Assembly (NCBI GenBank): GCA_030425285.1
Contig: JAUIAY010000001.1
Coordinates: forward strand, 916,963-980,962
Length of the DNA: 64,000 nucleotides
Reading direction: 5' to 3'
DNA from: Bacteroidia bacterium
GTDB lineage: Bacteria > Bacteroidota > Bacteroidia > Flavobacteriales > Flavobacteriaceae
In this document: positions 9,283 to 17,688 of the stretch, one piece after another
Position numbering within the stretch: the first letter of the stretch is position 1
How the letters are laid out: each line of letters starts with the position of its first letter
Translations under genes and position numbers: made by a program
Notes under the pieces: model-generated
Told to the model about the DNA's origin: nothing
The model's input: only the letters and a program-made list of their open reading frames with translations
The model's database searches: none

Positions 9283-11586
9283 ATGCTAACCAAGAATTTT
9301 TTTGTTTCTATTGTTTTTCTGATTTTGATTTTTAATTGCGATCAAAAACCTACAGAAGTTGTTGCTTCTCAAATAATTCCCGTTCCTACTCAAAAGGTTG
9401 TAAGTGAATCATATTTTATTTTAAGCAGCAATACTGGGATGCAATATGATGTTGCATTTAAGACATCTGCTGATTTTTTAAAAACATTTATAGAAGAAGG
9501 TAGTTCTATAAAAATTAAAGACAACAATGATATCACATTTATTAAAGATGAAAATATCAAAAACCCTGAGGGATATCAGCTAGAGATAACTCCTAGTCAA
9601 ATCACTATTAAAGCAAAAACAGATCAAGGTGCTTTTTATGCTGTACAAACTTTAAGGCAATTATTACCTGTTGGTTTTGAAAATGGTTCTTTTGCAAGCA
9701 GAGAAATAGCAATACAGTGTTTGAAGATAGAAGATGCGCCGAGATTTCAGTATCGAGGTATGCATCTAGATGTTGCTAGACATATGTTTTCAGTAGAATT
9801 TATCAAAAAATATATTGATGCTTTAGCGATGCTAAAAGTGAATACTTTTCATTGGCATTTAACAGACGATCAAGGTTGGCGCATAGAAATAAAAAAATAT
9901 CCCAAACTACAACAAACAGCAGCTTTTAGAGATGAAACCTTGGTAGGACATTTTTCTGATCAACCCTCAACTTATGATGGCAAACGCTATGGTGGATTTT
10001 ACACACAAGAAGACATCAAAGATGTTGTGGCTTATGCTAAAAACCAACATATAACAGTGATCCCGGAGATTGAAATGCCTGGTCATGCGCAAGCAGCTAT
10101 TGCAGCTTACCCTGAATTAGGTTGTCGTGAAGACTCTATAAAAGTAGCAAAAACTTGGGGTGTTTTTGATGACATTTTTTGCGCCGGAAAAGATGAAACA
10201 TTCGTGTTTTTACAAGATGTTTTAGATGAGGTTATCACATTATTTCCAAGTAAATATATTCATGTTGGTGGCGATGAAGCGCCAAAAACGCATTGGAAAA
10301 CATGCGAGGCATGTCAAAACCGAATTAAAAAAGAAGGATTAAAAGACGAGCACGAGTTACAAAGTTATTTTATTCAGCGTATAGAAAAATATCTAAATAA
10401 TAAAGGGAAGCAAATCATTGGTTGGGATGAGATTTTAGAAGGCGGATTAGCGCCCAATGCCACGGTCATGTCATGGCGAGGAACCAATGGTGCGGTTGAA
10501 GCTGCCAAACAGCATCATAACGTTATCATGACACCAACTAGTCATTGTTACTTTGACTACTATCAATCAACAAAACCAGATGAACCATTAGCAATTGGAG
10601 GCTATTTGCCACTAGAAAAAGTATATAGTTTTAACCCTATTCCAGAGGAATTAAATAAAGATGAGTCGCAATATGTTTTAGGTGTTCAAGGGAATTTATG
10701 GACCGAATATATTCCTAAAGAAAGCCAAGTTGAATACATGGTGTTCCCAAGAGCTCTTGCTATGAGTGAAATTGCTTGGAGTAAACTAGAAAATAAAAAC
10801 TATGAAGATTTTGTATCAAGAGTAGAAGCTTTTAATAAGCGTTTGGAAGCGTTGGAAATTAATTATGCCAATCATTTATACGAGGTAGAAGGCGAATTGA
10901 TTTCAGAACAAGGCGTACCTTCTTATAAATTAGAAACATTAATTAAAGATAAAATTATTCGGTTTACAACAGATGGTTCTTTACCAACACAAGAGTCTCA
11001 GGTTTATAACAAATCTATTCCTTTTGCAGAAGATATGACCATAACAGCTGCTGTTTTTAATGAGAAAAAGCAACTAGGAACAACATTTACCGAAACCTTT
11101 AATTATCACAAAGCTGTGGGTAAAAATATCACCCTAAATCCTGATCCCAGTAAAGTGTATTCAGGCAGTGGACCTCAAGGTTTAATAAACGGTATTTCAG
11201 GAAGTGATTCGCGTTATGGCGATAAAGAATGGTTAGGGTTTTGGGGCGATGATGTAGAGATAACTATTGATTTGGGCAAAGCGATGGAAATTAATTCAAT
11301 TAAAACGCGTTTTTACAACGGGCAAGGACAATGGATTTATGCGCCAAAAGAAGTTTATCTTAAATTTATTCTTCATGATGGAAGTATCATAACTGATAAA
11401 AAAACACTACAAGCTCAAGATGAAACACTTGTTAATTTAGACTATGAGTTTATAAAACCAAAAAAGTTGGATATTAAAGTGAAGTCAATTACTTTGAAAA
11501 TTCCAAATTATGGCGTTATTCCAGAAGGAAGGCAAGGTTCAGGAAATAAAGCGTGGACTTTTATTGATGAAATAATAATTAATTAA
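9283..11586 (+). CDS. GH20 beta-N-acetylhexosaminidase, lipoprotein
   Basis: 767-residue exo-beta-N-acetylglucosaminidase/galactosaminidase precursor, expected to remove terminal GlcNAc from N-glycan antennae or from chitobiose. Lipobox IFNC (Cys19). Domains in order: GH20b N-terminal domain (about 30-150), GH20 TIM barrel starting at RFQYRGMHLDVARH (154-167) and containing HWHLTDDQGWR (190-200), the catalytic Asp331-Glu332 pair in HVGGDEAPKTHW, and the Trp-rich GNLWTEYI segment. After the barrel come a chitobiase C-terminal-like domain (about 535-605) and a discoidin-like domain ending KAWTFIDEIIIN. GH20 enzymes use substrate-assisted catalysis, with Asp orienting the acetamido group and Glu as acid/base; both are present. 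First gene of the rightward operon; CutC follows 7 bp later. Confidence 0.95.
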   Translation: MLTKNFFVSIVFLILIFNCDQKPTEVVASQIIPVPTQKVVSESYFILSSNTGMQYDVAFKTSADFLKTFIEEGSSIKIKDNNDITFIKDENIKNPEGYQLEITPSQITIKAKTDQGAFYAVQTLRQLLPVGFENGSFASREIAIQCLKIEDAPRFQYRGMHLDVARHMFSVEFIKKYIDALAMLKVNTFHWHLTDDQGWRIEIKKYPKLQQTAAFRDETLVGHFSDQPSTYDGKRYGGFYTQEDIKDVVAYAKNQHITVIPEIEMPGHAQAAIAAYPELGCREDSIKVAKTWGVFDDIFCAGKDETFVFLQDVLDEVITLFPSKYIHVGGDEAPKTHWKTCEACQNRIKKEGLKDEHELQSYFIQRIEKYLNNKGKQIIGWDEILEGGLAPNATVMSWRGTNGAVEAAKQHHNVIMTPTSHCYFDYYQSTKPDEPLAIGGYLPLEKVYSFNPIPEELNKDESQYVLGVQGNLWTEYIPKESQVEYMVFPRALAMSEIAWSKLENKNYEDFVSRVEAFNKRLEALEINYANHLYEVEGELISEQGVPSYKLETLIKDKIIRFTTDGSLPTQESQVYNKSIPFAEDMTITAAVFNEKKQLGTTFTETFNYHKAVGKNITLNPDPSKVYSGSGPQGLINGISGSDSRYGDKEWLGFWGDDVEITIDLGKAMEINSIKTRFYNGQGQWIYAPKEVYLKFILHDGSIITDKKTLQAQDETLVNLDYEFIKPKKLDIKVKSITLKIPNYGVIPEGRQGSGNKAWTFIDEIIIN

Positions 11587-11593
11587 AAAAAGA

Positions 11594-12295
11594 ATGTTGT
11601 TAGAAATCTGTGCCAATTCCTATCAATCGGCTGTAAATGCTCAAATAGCCGGAGCGCATCGTATAGAATTGTGTAGTGAATTGTCTTTAGGTGGTATCAC
11701 ACCAAGTTACGGACTCATCAAAGAAGTTGTTGAAGTTTTAAATATTCCTGTTTTTGTATTGATTAGACCACGAAGTGGTAATTTTTGTTATTCTGATGCA
11801 GAATTTCAAATCATGAAACAGGACATTCAAATGTGCAAAAATCTTGGAGTTAAAGGCATTGTATCAGGTGTTTTAAATGAGAATTCTACTATAGATTTAA
11901 AACGAACGGAAGCACTAATAGCATTATCCAAACCGCTGTCGTTTACATTTCATCGCGCCTTTGATTGTGTGCTGAATCCAGAAAAATCAATAAAAGAATT
12001 AATGAATTTAGGTGCTGATCGTCTTCTAACTTCAGGGCAACAACCTAAAGCTTTAGATGGTATAACGTTACTTAAATCCTTAAAAAAACAATCCGAAGGA
12101 AAAATAAAAATTCTTGTAGGAAGTGGAGTTAATGCTGAAAATGTCACTGAATTTAAAAAAGCAGGGTTTGAGGAAATTCATACTTCGGCTTCAAAAGTGA
12201 TTGCTACAGAATCTTCAGTGTTCTTTGGTGAAAATCCTCAAACGGTATCAGATATAGATACAATAAAAACTATTCTAAAAATTATTCATACATGA
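11594..12295 (+). CDS. cutC: CutC family protein
   Basis: 233-residue cytoplasmic TIM-barrel protein of the CutC family. It starts LLEICANSYQSAVNAQIAGAHRIELC-like at residues 2-27, and contains the conserved VLIRPRSGNFCYS (75-87), TFHRAFD (144-150) and LVGSGVNAENV segments. CutC was named for copper homeostasis, but a direct role in copper handling is disputed and its enzymatic activity is unknown. It sits inside a glycan operon: 7 bp after GH20 and overlapping the PNGase F-like gene by ATGA, so it is translated together with the glycosidases. Such placement hints at a role in handling sugars released from N-glycans, which is inference. No signal peptide. Confidence 0.9.
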   Translation: MLLEICANSYQSAVNAQIAGAHRIELCSELSLGGITPSYGLIKEVVEVLNIPVFVLIRPRSGNFCYSDAEFQIMKQDIQMCKNLGVKGIVSGVLNENSTIDLKRTEALIALSKPLSFTFHRAFDCVLNPEKSIKELMNLGADRLLTSGQQPKALDGITLLKSLKKQSEGKIKILVGSGVNAENVTEFKKAGFEEIHTSASKVIATESSVFFGENPQTVSDIDTIKTILKIIHT

Positions 12296-13488
12296 AAATA
12301 AGATTCTTAATAATCTTTGCTGTTGTAGTAAGTGCTTGTAAACCGCAAATTAAACCCATTGGAAATACCGATGTTGAGGTTTTTAATAATACTAACTTAT
12401 ATTTTGATGTGGCTTTTAAAAACGATTCTATTAAAAAATCGGATAGTATTTTACGGTTAGATGCTGGTCGCGTATTACTTAAAAAAGTGACATTGCCAAC
12501 ATACAAACTTCAGCCTAAAGTTATTGCGGATGTCACACTAACATCCAACGGTGATCCTTGGGACAAATCAGGTTCTTTGTTTGTTGTTCCAGCTTCTGCA
12601 GATTTAAGTCTTTTAGATTTAGAAAATAAAACACTTAAAAAAGAACAGTTTACAGATAGTTTTCCTGGTATTAAAACAGCGGTAATTGATGATAAAATCT
12701 ATCAACCTAATATTGAGCTTTTACGCTTTATGACACCTTTTGGTGTTGGCTTTTTTAATGAAGATAAACGTGTAGAAGCTTTAAAGCCTGTTTACATCCC
12801 AAAGTGGGAAGAACAAGTGACATGGCAGCAAGATATTACCCAGTTATTGCCACTTCTTGAAAATGAAGTTTACATAGGTGTTTTTATTGATACGTGGACC
12901 AAAGAAGGATATAACATTTCGGTTAATTTACATTTTGAAGAAAGTACTATTCCTAATCATACAAAAAAGAAACAAGGTGTTATCCCTGTAGTTAATACAG
13001 CAAAATATGCTGCAGATCAAAAATTTTATGATGCTTTTTCAAGAGGTAATTTAAAAATTGAAATTCCTACAGATAAAATCCTGAAAAATGCCACGTTGTA
13101 TTACATAACTACTGGTCATGGCGGACATGCAGAAGGTGATGAGTTTACCAAAAAAGAAAATATCATTAAACTCAACGATTCGGTTATTAAACAATTTGTT
13201 CCTTGGCGTGACGATTGCGCTAGCTTCAGGCGTTTTAATCCAACTTCAGGTGTTTGGATGGAAAAAGCTACTTGGAAAGGTGAAGAAATAGAAGAACGTA
13301 TTGCTTCATCAGACTACTCAAGATCAAATTGGTGTCCTGGAAGCGATGTGAAGCCAGAAGTGATTTCTCTTGGAAACCTAGAAAAAGGAACGCATATTTT
13401 TGAGTTTGCAATTCCTGAAGCACAAGCCTTGGAAGATGATAAAATTAATTATTGGATGGTTTCAGCATATTTAGTTTACGATGAGTAA
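12292..13488 (+). CDS. PNGase F-like peptide-N4-(N-acetyl-beta-glucosaminyl)asparagine amidase, lipoprotein
   Basis: 398 residues with lipobox VSAC (Cys16). It matches the two eight-stranded beta-sandwich domains of Elizabethkingia PNGase F. N-domain: GDPWDKSGSLFV (88-98) aligns with the segment carrying catalytic Asp60, giving Asp91 here; FIDTWTKEGYNISV (198-211) aligns with the segment holding Glu118, but Asp200 stands in its place. C-domain: LPTN-like IPTD (258), TTGHGGH (273-279), GDEF with Glu284 at the Glu206 position, and RSNWCPG (345-350) matching the NWCPG/GWCPG hallmark. PNGase F hydrolyses the glycan-Asn amide, releasing intact N-glycans and converting Asn to Asp. Overlaps cutC by 4 bp and the GH2 gene by 8 bp. 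Family membership is judged from motif order without an alignment tool; sequence similarity is modest. Confidence 0.82.
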   Translation: MKIRFLIIFAVVVSACKPQIKPIGNTDVEVFNNTNLYFDVAFKNDSIKKSDSILRLDAGRVLLKKVTLPTYKLQPKVIADVTLTSNGDPWDKSGSLFVVPASADLSLLDLENKTLKKEQFTDSFPGIKTAVIDDKIYQPNIELLRFMTPFGVGFFNEDKRVEALKPVYIPKWEEQVTWQQDITQLLPLLENEVYIGVFIDTWTKEGYNISVNLHFEESTIPNHTKKKQGVIPVVNTAKYAADQKFYDAFSRGNLKIEIPTDKILKNATLYYITTGHGGHAEGDEFTKKENIIKLNDSVIKQFVPWRDDCASFRRFNPTSGVWMEKATWKGEEIEERIASSDYSRSNWCPGSDVKPEVISLGNLEKGTHIFEFAIPEAQALEDDKINYWMVSAYLVYDE

Positions 13489-15958
13489 TTTCTTAAAATG
13501 TTCTTTGGCTATTTTTGCCTTTATGGTTTTGCATGGTTGTCAAGATAAAAACCATGTGCCAGAAACCATTTCTTTAAACTCTAATTGGCAATTTAAAGCT
13601 GAAAATACTACCAATTGGTTGCCAGCTACTGTTCCTGGAAATGTGTTTTCAGATTTGTTGCAACACAATAAAATTCCAGACCCATTTATTGGTAATCATG
13701 AAGAGGATGTGCAATGGGTTTCACAAACCAATTGGGAATATAAAACCAATTTTAAAGTTACTCCTGAAACTTTAAAACGAAAGCACATAGTGTTGAATTT
13801 TGAAGGTTTAGATACGTATGCATCTGTGTTTTTAAATGATAGTCTTATCTTAAAAACCAATAATGCATTTCGTGAGTTTTCGGTAGATGTTAAGCCGTTT
13901 TTAAAAACTGAAAACAACTTGCGAATTCTATTTGAAAACACCTCAAAGCATGAAGCGGAAGCTAAATCAAAATTGCATTACACATTACCGGAAGGAAACC
14001 GAATATTCACCAGAAAAGCACAATTTCAATACGGTTGGGATTGGGGACCAAAACTCAATGTAAGTGGGATTTGGCGAGATGTGAAATTACAGACTTGGGA
14101 TGATTTTAAAATAAAAGGAATTTATATTAAACAATTACAGCTGAATGACTCAATAGCTAAGCTTAATGTCAGTTTTGACTTAAGAACGTCCATTGCAAAT
14201 TTTGATTATGATTTATATCTAAATGATTTATTAGTCGATTCTGGCAGTATGAGCCATAAGGATATTGCTCAATTTGAATTTAATATCAAAAAACCAAAGC
14301 ATTGGTGGCCTCATAATTTAGGAGAGCCTTATTTGTATGATGTAAAAGTGGTTGTAAAAGACGGAGAAGCTATTTTAGATAGTGTTTCTAAAAAAGTAGG
14401 TTTACGAACAATTGATTTGGTTACTGAAAAAGATAGCTTGGGCGAATCGTTTTATTTTAAGGTTAATGATGTTCCGGTATATGCCAAGGGAGCCAATTAC
14501 ATTCCACAGCATAGTTTTCAAAGTCAAGTCACAAATAAGCATTATGAGCAGTTGTTGAATGATGTTGTTGATGCTAATATGAATATGCTTCGTGTTTGGG
14601 GTGGCGGCATTTATGAGAATGATGTGTTTTATGAACTATGTGATGAAAAAGGTATTTTGGTTTGGCAAGATTTCATGTTTGCTTGTGCTATGTATCCTGG
14701 TGATAAAGCGTTTTTAAAAAATGTAAAACAAGAGGCTGTTGATAATGTGAAGCGTTTGCGAAATCATCCATCTATGGCGTTGTGGTGTGGTAATAATGAA
14801 AGCTCTGAAGGTTGGCATCGTTGGGGCTGGCAAGCCGATAGAAGTGAAGCCGAAAAAAGTGAGATTTGGGAAAATTATTTAAAGGTTTTTGATTCTATTT
14901 TACTAAGAGTAGTCAAGCAGTTTTCAAGCACCAATTATTGGGAAAGTTCGCCAAAGTTTGGTCGTGGCAATCCAAAATATGAGTTTGAAGGCGATGCACA
15001 CGATTGGTGGATTTGGCATGATGGGTATCCGTTTGAGCATTTAGAAACACATGCGCCACGATTTATGAGTGAGTTTGGCTTTCAGTCATTTCCAAGTTAT
15101 GAGGTGATTAATTATATCAATCAAAATGATACGCTAAACATTACTTCAAAAGCATTTAAAAATCATCAAAAACATACCAGAGGATTTCAAATCATCGATG
15201 CCTATATGCAACGGGATTTTCCTGTTCCTGATAATGCAGAAGACTATGTGTATGTGAGTCAGTTGTTGCAGGCTTATGGTATTACCAAAGGTATTGAGGC
15301 GCAACGCAGGGCAAAGCCTTATAACATGGGAACATTGTATTGGCAGCTAAACGATTGTTGGCCTGCTGTTTCGTGGTCTAGTATTGATTTTTTTGGAAAC
15401 TGGAAAGCCTTGCATTACAAGGCAAAACGTAGTTTTGAAAACCTATTGATTTCATCAAAAGTTGAAAACAATATTTTAAAAGTTTATGCTGTAAATGATA
15501 GTCTAGAAAAGTTGTCCTTAAATTTAAATGTGCGAATAATGGATTTTGAAGGCAAGAGCATCATGCACAAACAAATTAAGGATGTCATTCCTTCTGATTC
15601 TAGTAAACAAATTTTTAGTCTGGATTTAAAGGACGTCAATTTTGATAAGGAATCAACCGTCTTAAGGATTGATAACAATGATCAAACATGGCTATACTAT
15701 TTCTCAAAACCAAAAGATATCAAACTGAAGCCTCAAGCTATTCAGAAAACAATTACTAAAACAGATCAAGGTTTCAAAATAGAACTTTCCAGTAACACGC
15801 TTCAAAAAGATGTGTTCTTGTTTTGTAATGAAAAAGGGCATTTTTCCGACAACTATTTCGATTTGTTGCCTAATCAAACAAAAATTATTGAGTTTAAGAC
15901 TCAAGCAAGTAACATTTCTTCCTTGAAAATAAAAACTCTAAATGGATTAAAAAATTAA
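13481..15958 (+). CDS. GH2 exo-beta-mannosidase, lipoprotein
   Basis: 825 residues with lipobox LHGC (Cys20). GH2 order: sugar-binding jelly-roll domain (about 28-205, with FEGLDTYASVFLND and QYGWDWGP), Ig-like domain (205-310), TIM barrel from KGANYIPQ (337). The acid/base Glu440 sits in LWCGNNESSEGW and the nucleophile Glu531 in MSEFGFQSFP. The WGWDWGP/GNNE/SEFG set is typical of GH2 beta-mannosidases rather than beta-galactosidases. Expected job: removing the beta-1,4-mannose from the chitobiose core after GH92 enzymes have stripped the alpha-mannoses. It starts within the end of the PNGase F-like gene (ATGAGTAA overlap), the last gene of the rightward operon. No clear terminator follows. 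Confidence 0.93.
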   Translation: MSNFLKCSLAIFAFMVLHGCQDKNHVPETISLNSNWQFKAENTTNWLPATVPGNVFSDLLQHNKIPDPFIGNHEEDVQWVSQTNWEYKTNFKVTPETLKRKHIVLNFEGLDTYASVFLNDSLILKTNNAFREFSVDVKPFLKTENNLRILFENTSKHEAEAKSKLHYTLPEGNRIFTRKAQFQYGWDWGPKLNVSGIWRDVKLQTWDDFKIKGIYIKQLQLNDSIAKLNVSFDLRTSIANFDYDLYLNDLLVDSGSMSHKDIAQFEFNIKKPKHWWPHNLGEPYLYDVKVVVKDGEAILDSVSKKVGLRTIDLVTEKDSLGESFYFKVNDVPVYAKGANYIPQHSFQSQVTNKHYEQLLNDVVDANMNMLRVWGGGIYENDVFYELCDEKGILVWQDFMFACAMYPGDKAFLKNVKQEAVDNVKRLRNHPSMALWCGNNESSEGWHRWGWQADRSEAEKSEIWENYLKVFDSILLRVVKQFSSTNYWESSPKFGRGNPKYEFEGDAHDWWIWHDGYPFEHLETHAPRFMSEFGFQSFPSYEVINYINQNDTLNITSKAFKNHQKHTRGFQIIDAYMQRDFPVPDNAEDYVYVSQLLQAYGITKGIEAQRRAKPYNMGTLYWQLNDCWPAVSWSSIDFFGNWKALHYKAKRSFENLLISSKVENNILKVYAVNDSLEKLSLNLNVRIMDFEGKSIMHKQIKDVIPSDSSKQIFSLDLKDVNFDKESTVLRIDNNDQTWLYYFSKPKDIKLKPQAIQKTITKTDQGFKIELSSNTLQKDVFLFCNEKGHFSDNYFDLLPNQTKIIEFKTQASNISSLKIKTLNGLKN

Positions 15959-15991
15959 CAGAGTATTAAAATACTTCGCTTTATTTGCCAG

Positions 15992-15999
15992 TATATTTG
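15992..15999 (+). promoter_or_regulatory. possible -7 promoter element (TAtaTTTG)
   Basis: Matches the Bacteroidetes housekeeping -7 form TAnnTTTG, 24 bp before the metallophosphoesterase start. I see no good -33 box 19-21 bp upstream, so it is weak. Confidence 0.3.
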
Positions 16000-16023
16000 T
16001 AAAGCCTTTAGAAAAAGAGATTT

Positions 16024-17259
16024 ATGTCACGTTGGATCATTACCCTTATTATATTTTCAGCAATCTTTTTATTTGTTGAAATTTATGCGTTTCAAGCTAT
16101 AAAAACCTTAACCAAAAGCCGATTGATAAAATGGAGTTGGTTATTGATTTCAGCTGCTGTTTACGCTAATTTTTTATATGTTATTTTTTCTACACCACGT
16201 AGCGCAGGACAAACTATTAGTTTTCAATTGGCTGCAGGTCTGATGCTTACGTTTTTAATCCCCAAAGTGGTATTATTGATTATTATGTTTGGTGAGGATG
16301 TTTTCAGGGTTTTTACTAAATTATTCTCGTTTCTATCACCTGGTGAAACCAAAGATTTTTCTGGAAGAAGGGAATTTGTTGCAAAAATTGCACTGGGACT
16401 GGCCGCCATTCCCTTTGCGTCTTTTCTATATGGTATTTGGCAAGGACGTTATAATTACAAAGTTCTAAAATATCAATTGACTTTTGATGATTTACCAGAT
16501 GCGTTTGATGGATTTAAAATAACCCAGATATCCGATATTCATTCAGGTAGTTTTACCAACAAGGAGAAAATAGAGTATGGTGTTAATTTGATTAATGAAC
16601 AAAAGTCTGACGTTATGTTGTTTACAGGTGATATTGTCAATAATATGGCCAATGAAATGGATAGTTGGATTGATGTTTTCAAACAATTAGAAGCACCATT
16701 TGGTAAATATTCTGTTTTAGGAAATCATGATTATGGTGATTATGTTCAATGGGATAAGCCCGAAGACAAGGTGGCTAATTTTCAAGCTGTAAAAGATATT
16801 CATCCTAAAATCGGATTTGATTTATTGTTGGATGAGCATCGCTATATTGAAAAGGATGGTCATAAAATTGCGCTTATTGGCGTTGAAAACTGGGGAAAAG
16901 GATTTAACCAAGCTGGAGATTTACAAAAGGCTTCATCTCTAGTTGCTCAAGATGATTTTAAGATTTTAATGACTCATGATCCATCTCATTGGGAGTATCA
17001 GGTGAAAGAAGACGATTTTAATTATCACTTGACTTTAAGCGGTCACACTCATGGTTTGCAAATGGGAATTGAAATCCCTGGTTTTTTTAGATGGAGTCCT
17101 TCACAATATATTTATAAACAGTGGGCAGGTTTGTACAGTGAGTTTGGAAGATTTATAAACGTGAACCGTGGTTTTGGTTATCATGCTTTCCCGGGACGTG
17201 TGGGAATATGGCCAGAGATTACCGTAATTGAGCTAAAAAAAGGCTCGCATGATAGTTAA
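16024..17259 (+). CDS. membrane-anchored metallophosphoesterase
   Basis: 411 residues. The first 140 hold four hydrophobic segments (about 4-26, 38-57, 68-92, 118-140), the rest is a calcineurin-like phosphoesterase domain with all metal-binding blocks in order: ISDIHSG (about 167-173), FTGDIVNN (200-207), GNHDYGDY (233-240), THDPSHW and SGHTHG (339-344). This is the YkuE/YaeI-like architecture; known relatives act on phospholipid head groups or nucleotide-sugar pyrophosphates, but the substrate here is unknown. The domain probably faces the periplasm or the cytoplasmic membrane surface. It stands alone between the glycan operon and the thioredoxin-like gene, with about 65 and 130 bp on either side. 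Confidence 0.85.
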   Translation: MSRWIITLIIFSAIFLFVEIYAFQAIKTLTKSRLIKWSWLLISAAVYANFLYVIFSTPRSAGQTISFQLAAGLMLTFLIPKVVLLIIMFGEDVFRVFTKLFSFLSPGETKDFSGRREFVAKIALGLAAIPFASFLYGIWQGRYNYKVLKYQLTFDDLPDAFDGFKITQISDIHSGSFTNKEKIEYGVNLINEQKSDVMLFTGDIVNNMANEMDSWIDVFKQLEAPFGKYSVLGNHDYGDYVQWDKPEDKVANFQAVKDIHPKIGFDLLLDEHRYIEKDGHKIALIGVENWGKGFNQAGDLQKASSLVAQDDFKILMTHDPSHWEYQVKEDDFNYHLTLSGHTHGLQMGIEIPGFFRWSPSQYIYKQWAGLYSEFGRFINVNRGFGYHAFPGRVGIWPEITVIELKKGSHDS

Positions 17260-17353
17260 TTATTGGTATTTGCGGTAAATTGTTAAAAATTGTTTATTTT
17301 TATATATAGAGTCAATAACCTATTGAAATTAAACAAGTTTTAATAAAATATTG

Positions 17354-17361
17354 TAGGTTTG
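17354..17361 (+). promoter_or_regulatory. possible -7 promoter element (TAggTTTG)
   Basis: TAnnTTTG match 31 bp before the thioredoxin-like gene's ATG. No convincing -33 element at the expected spacing. Confidence 0.3.
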
Positions 17362-17391
17362 TAGGAACAAGGTTGACTAAATTAATTGCAT

Positions 17392-17688
17392 ATGTCAAAA
17401 TTTGGGGAATTAATAGATGTTAACATTCCGGTTTTGTTGGATTTTTTCACAGAATGGAATGAACAGTCAACAGCTATGCACGCCGTATTAAGAGATGTTG
17501 CTGCTGCACTTGGCGATAAGGCCAAAGTTATTAAGATTGATGTTGACAAAAACAAGGAATTAGCCGAAGCACTTCGTGTAAAAGGTTTGCCAACACTGAT
17601 TATCTACAAAAATGGTGAAATGAAATGGCGCCATAGTGGTGAACAAGACGCCAATACCCTTATTGGTATTATTCAAGAATACGTGTAA
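17392..17688 (+). CDS. thioredoxin-fold protein lacking the CxxC redox motif
   Basis: 98 residues from ATG at 17392; an upstream TTG at 17386 would add only two residues and is less likely. The fold is thioredoxin throughout: VLLDFFTEW strand, DKAKVIKIDVDKNKELAEALRVKGLPTLIIYKNGE with the cis-Pro (GLPT), and a C-terminal helix. The active site that normally reads WCGPC is WNEQST here, so both redox cysteines are gone and no cysteine exists in the protein. It cannot act as a disulphide oxidoreductase; a binding, scaffold or chaperone role is inferred. Stand-alone gene whose stop codon abuts the stop of the convergent deacetylase gene with no gap. Confidence 0.88.
   Translation: MSKFGELIDVNIPVLLDFFTEWNEQSTAMHAVLRDVAAALGDKAKVIKIDVDKNKELAEALRVKGLPTLIIYKNGEMKWRHSGEQDANTLIGIIQEYV

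Noticed and set aside
15962-15975. Hairpin AGTATT/AATACT as a terminator after the GH2 gene
   Set aside because: The six AT-rich pairs with a two-base loop and no T run would not form a stable terminator.
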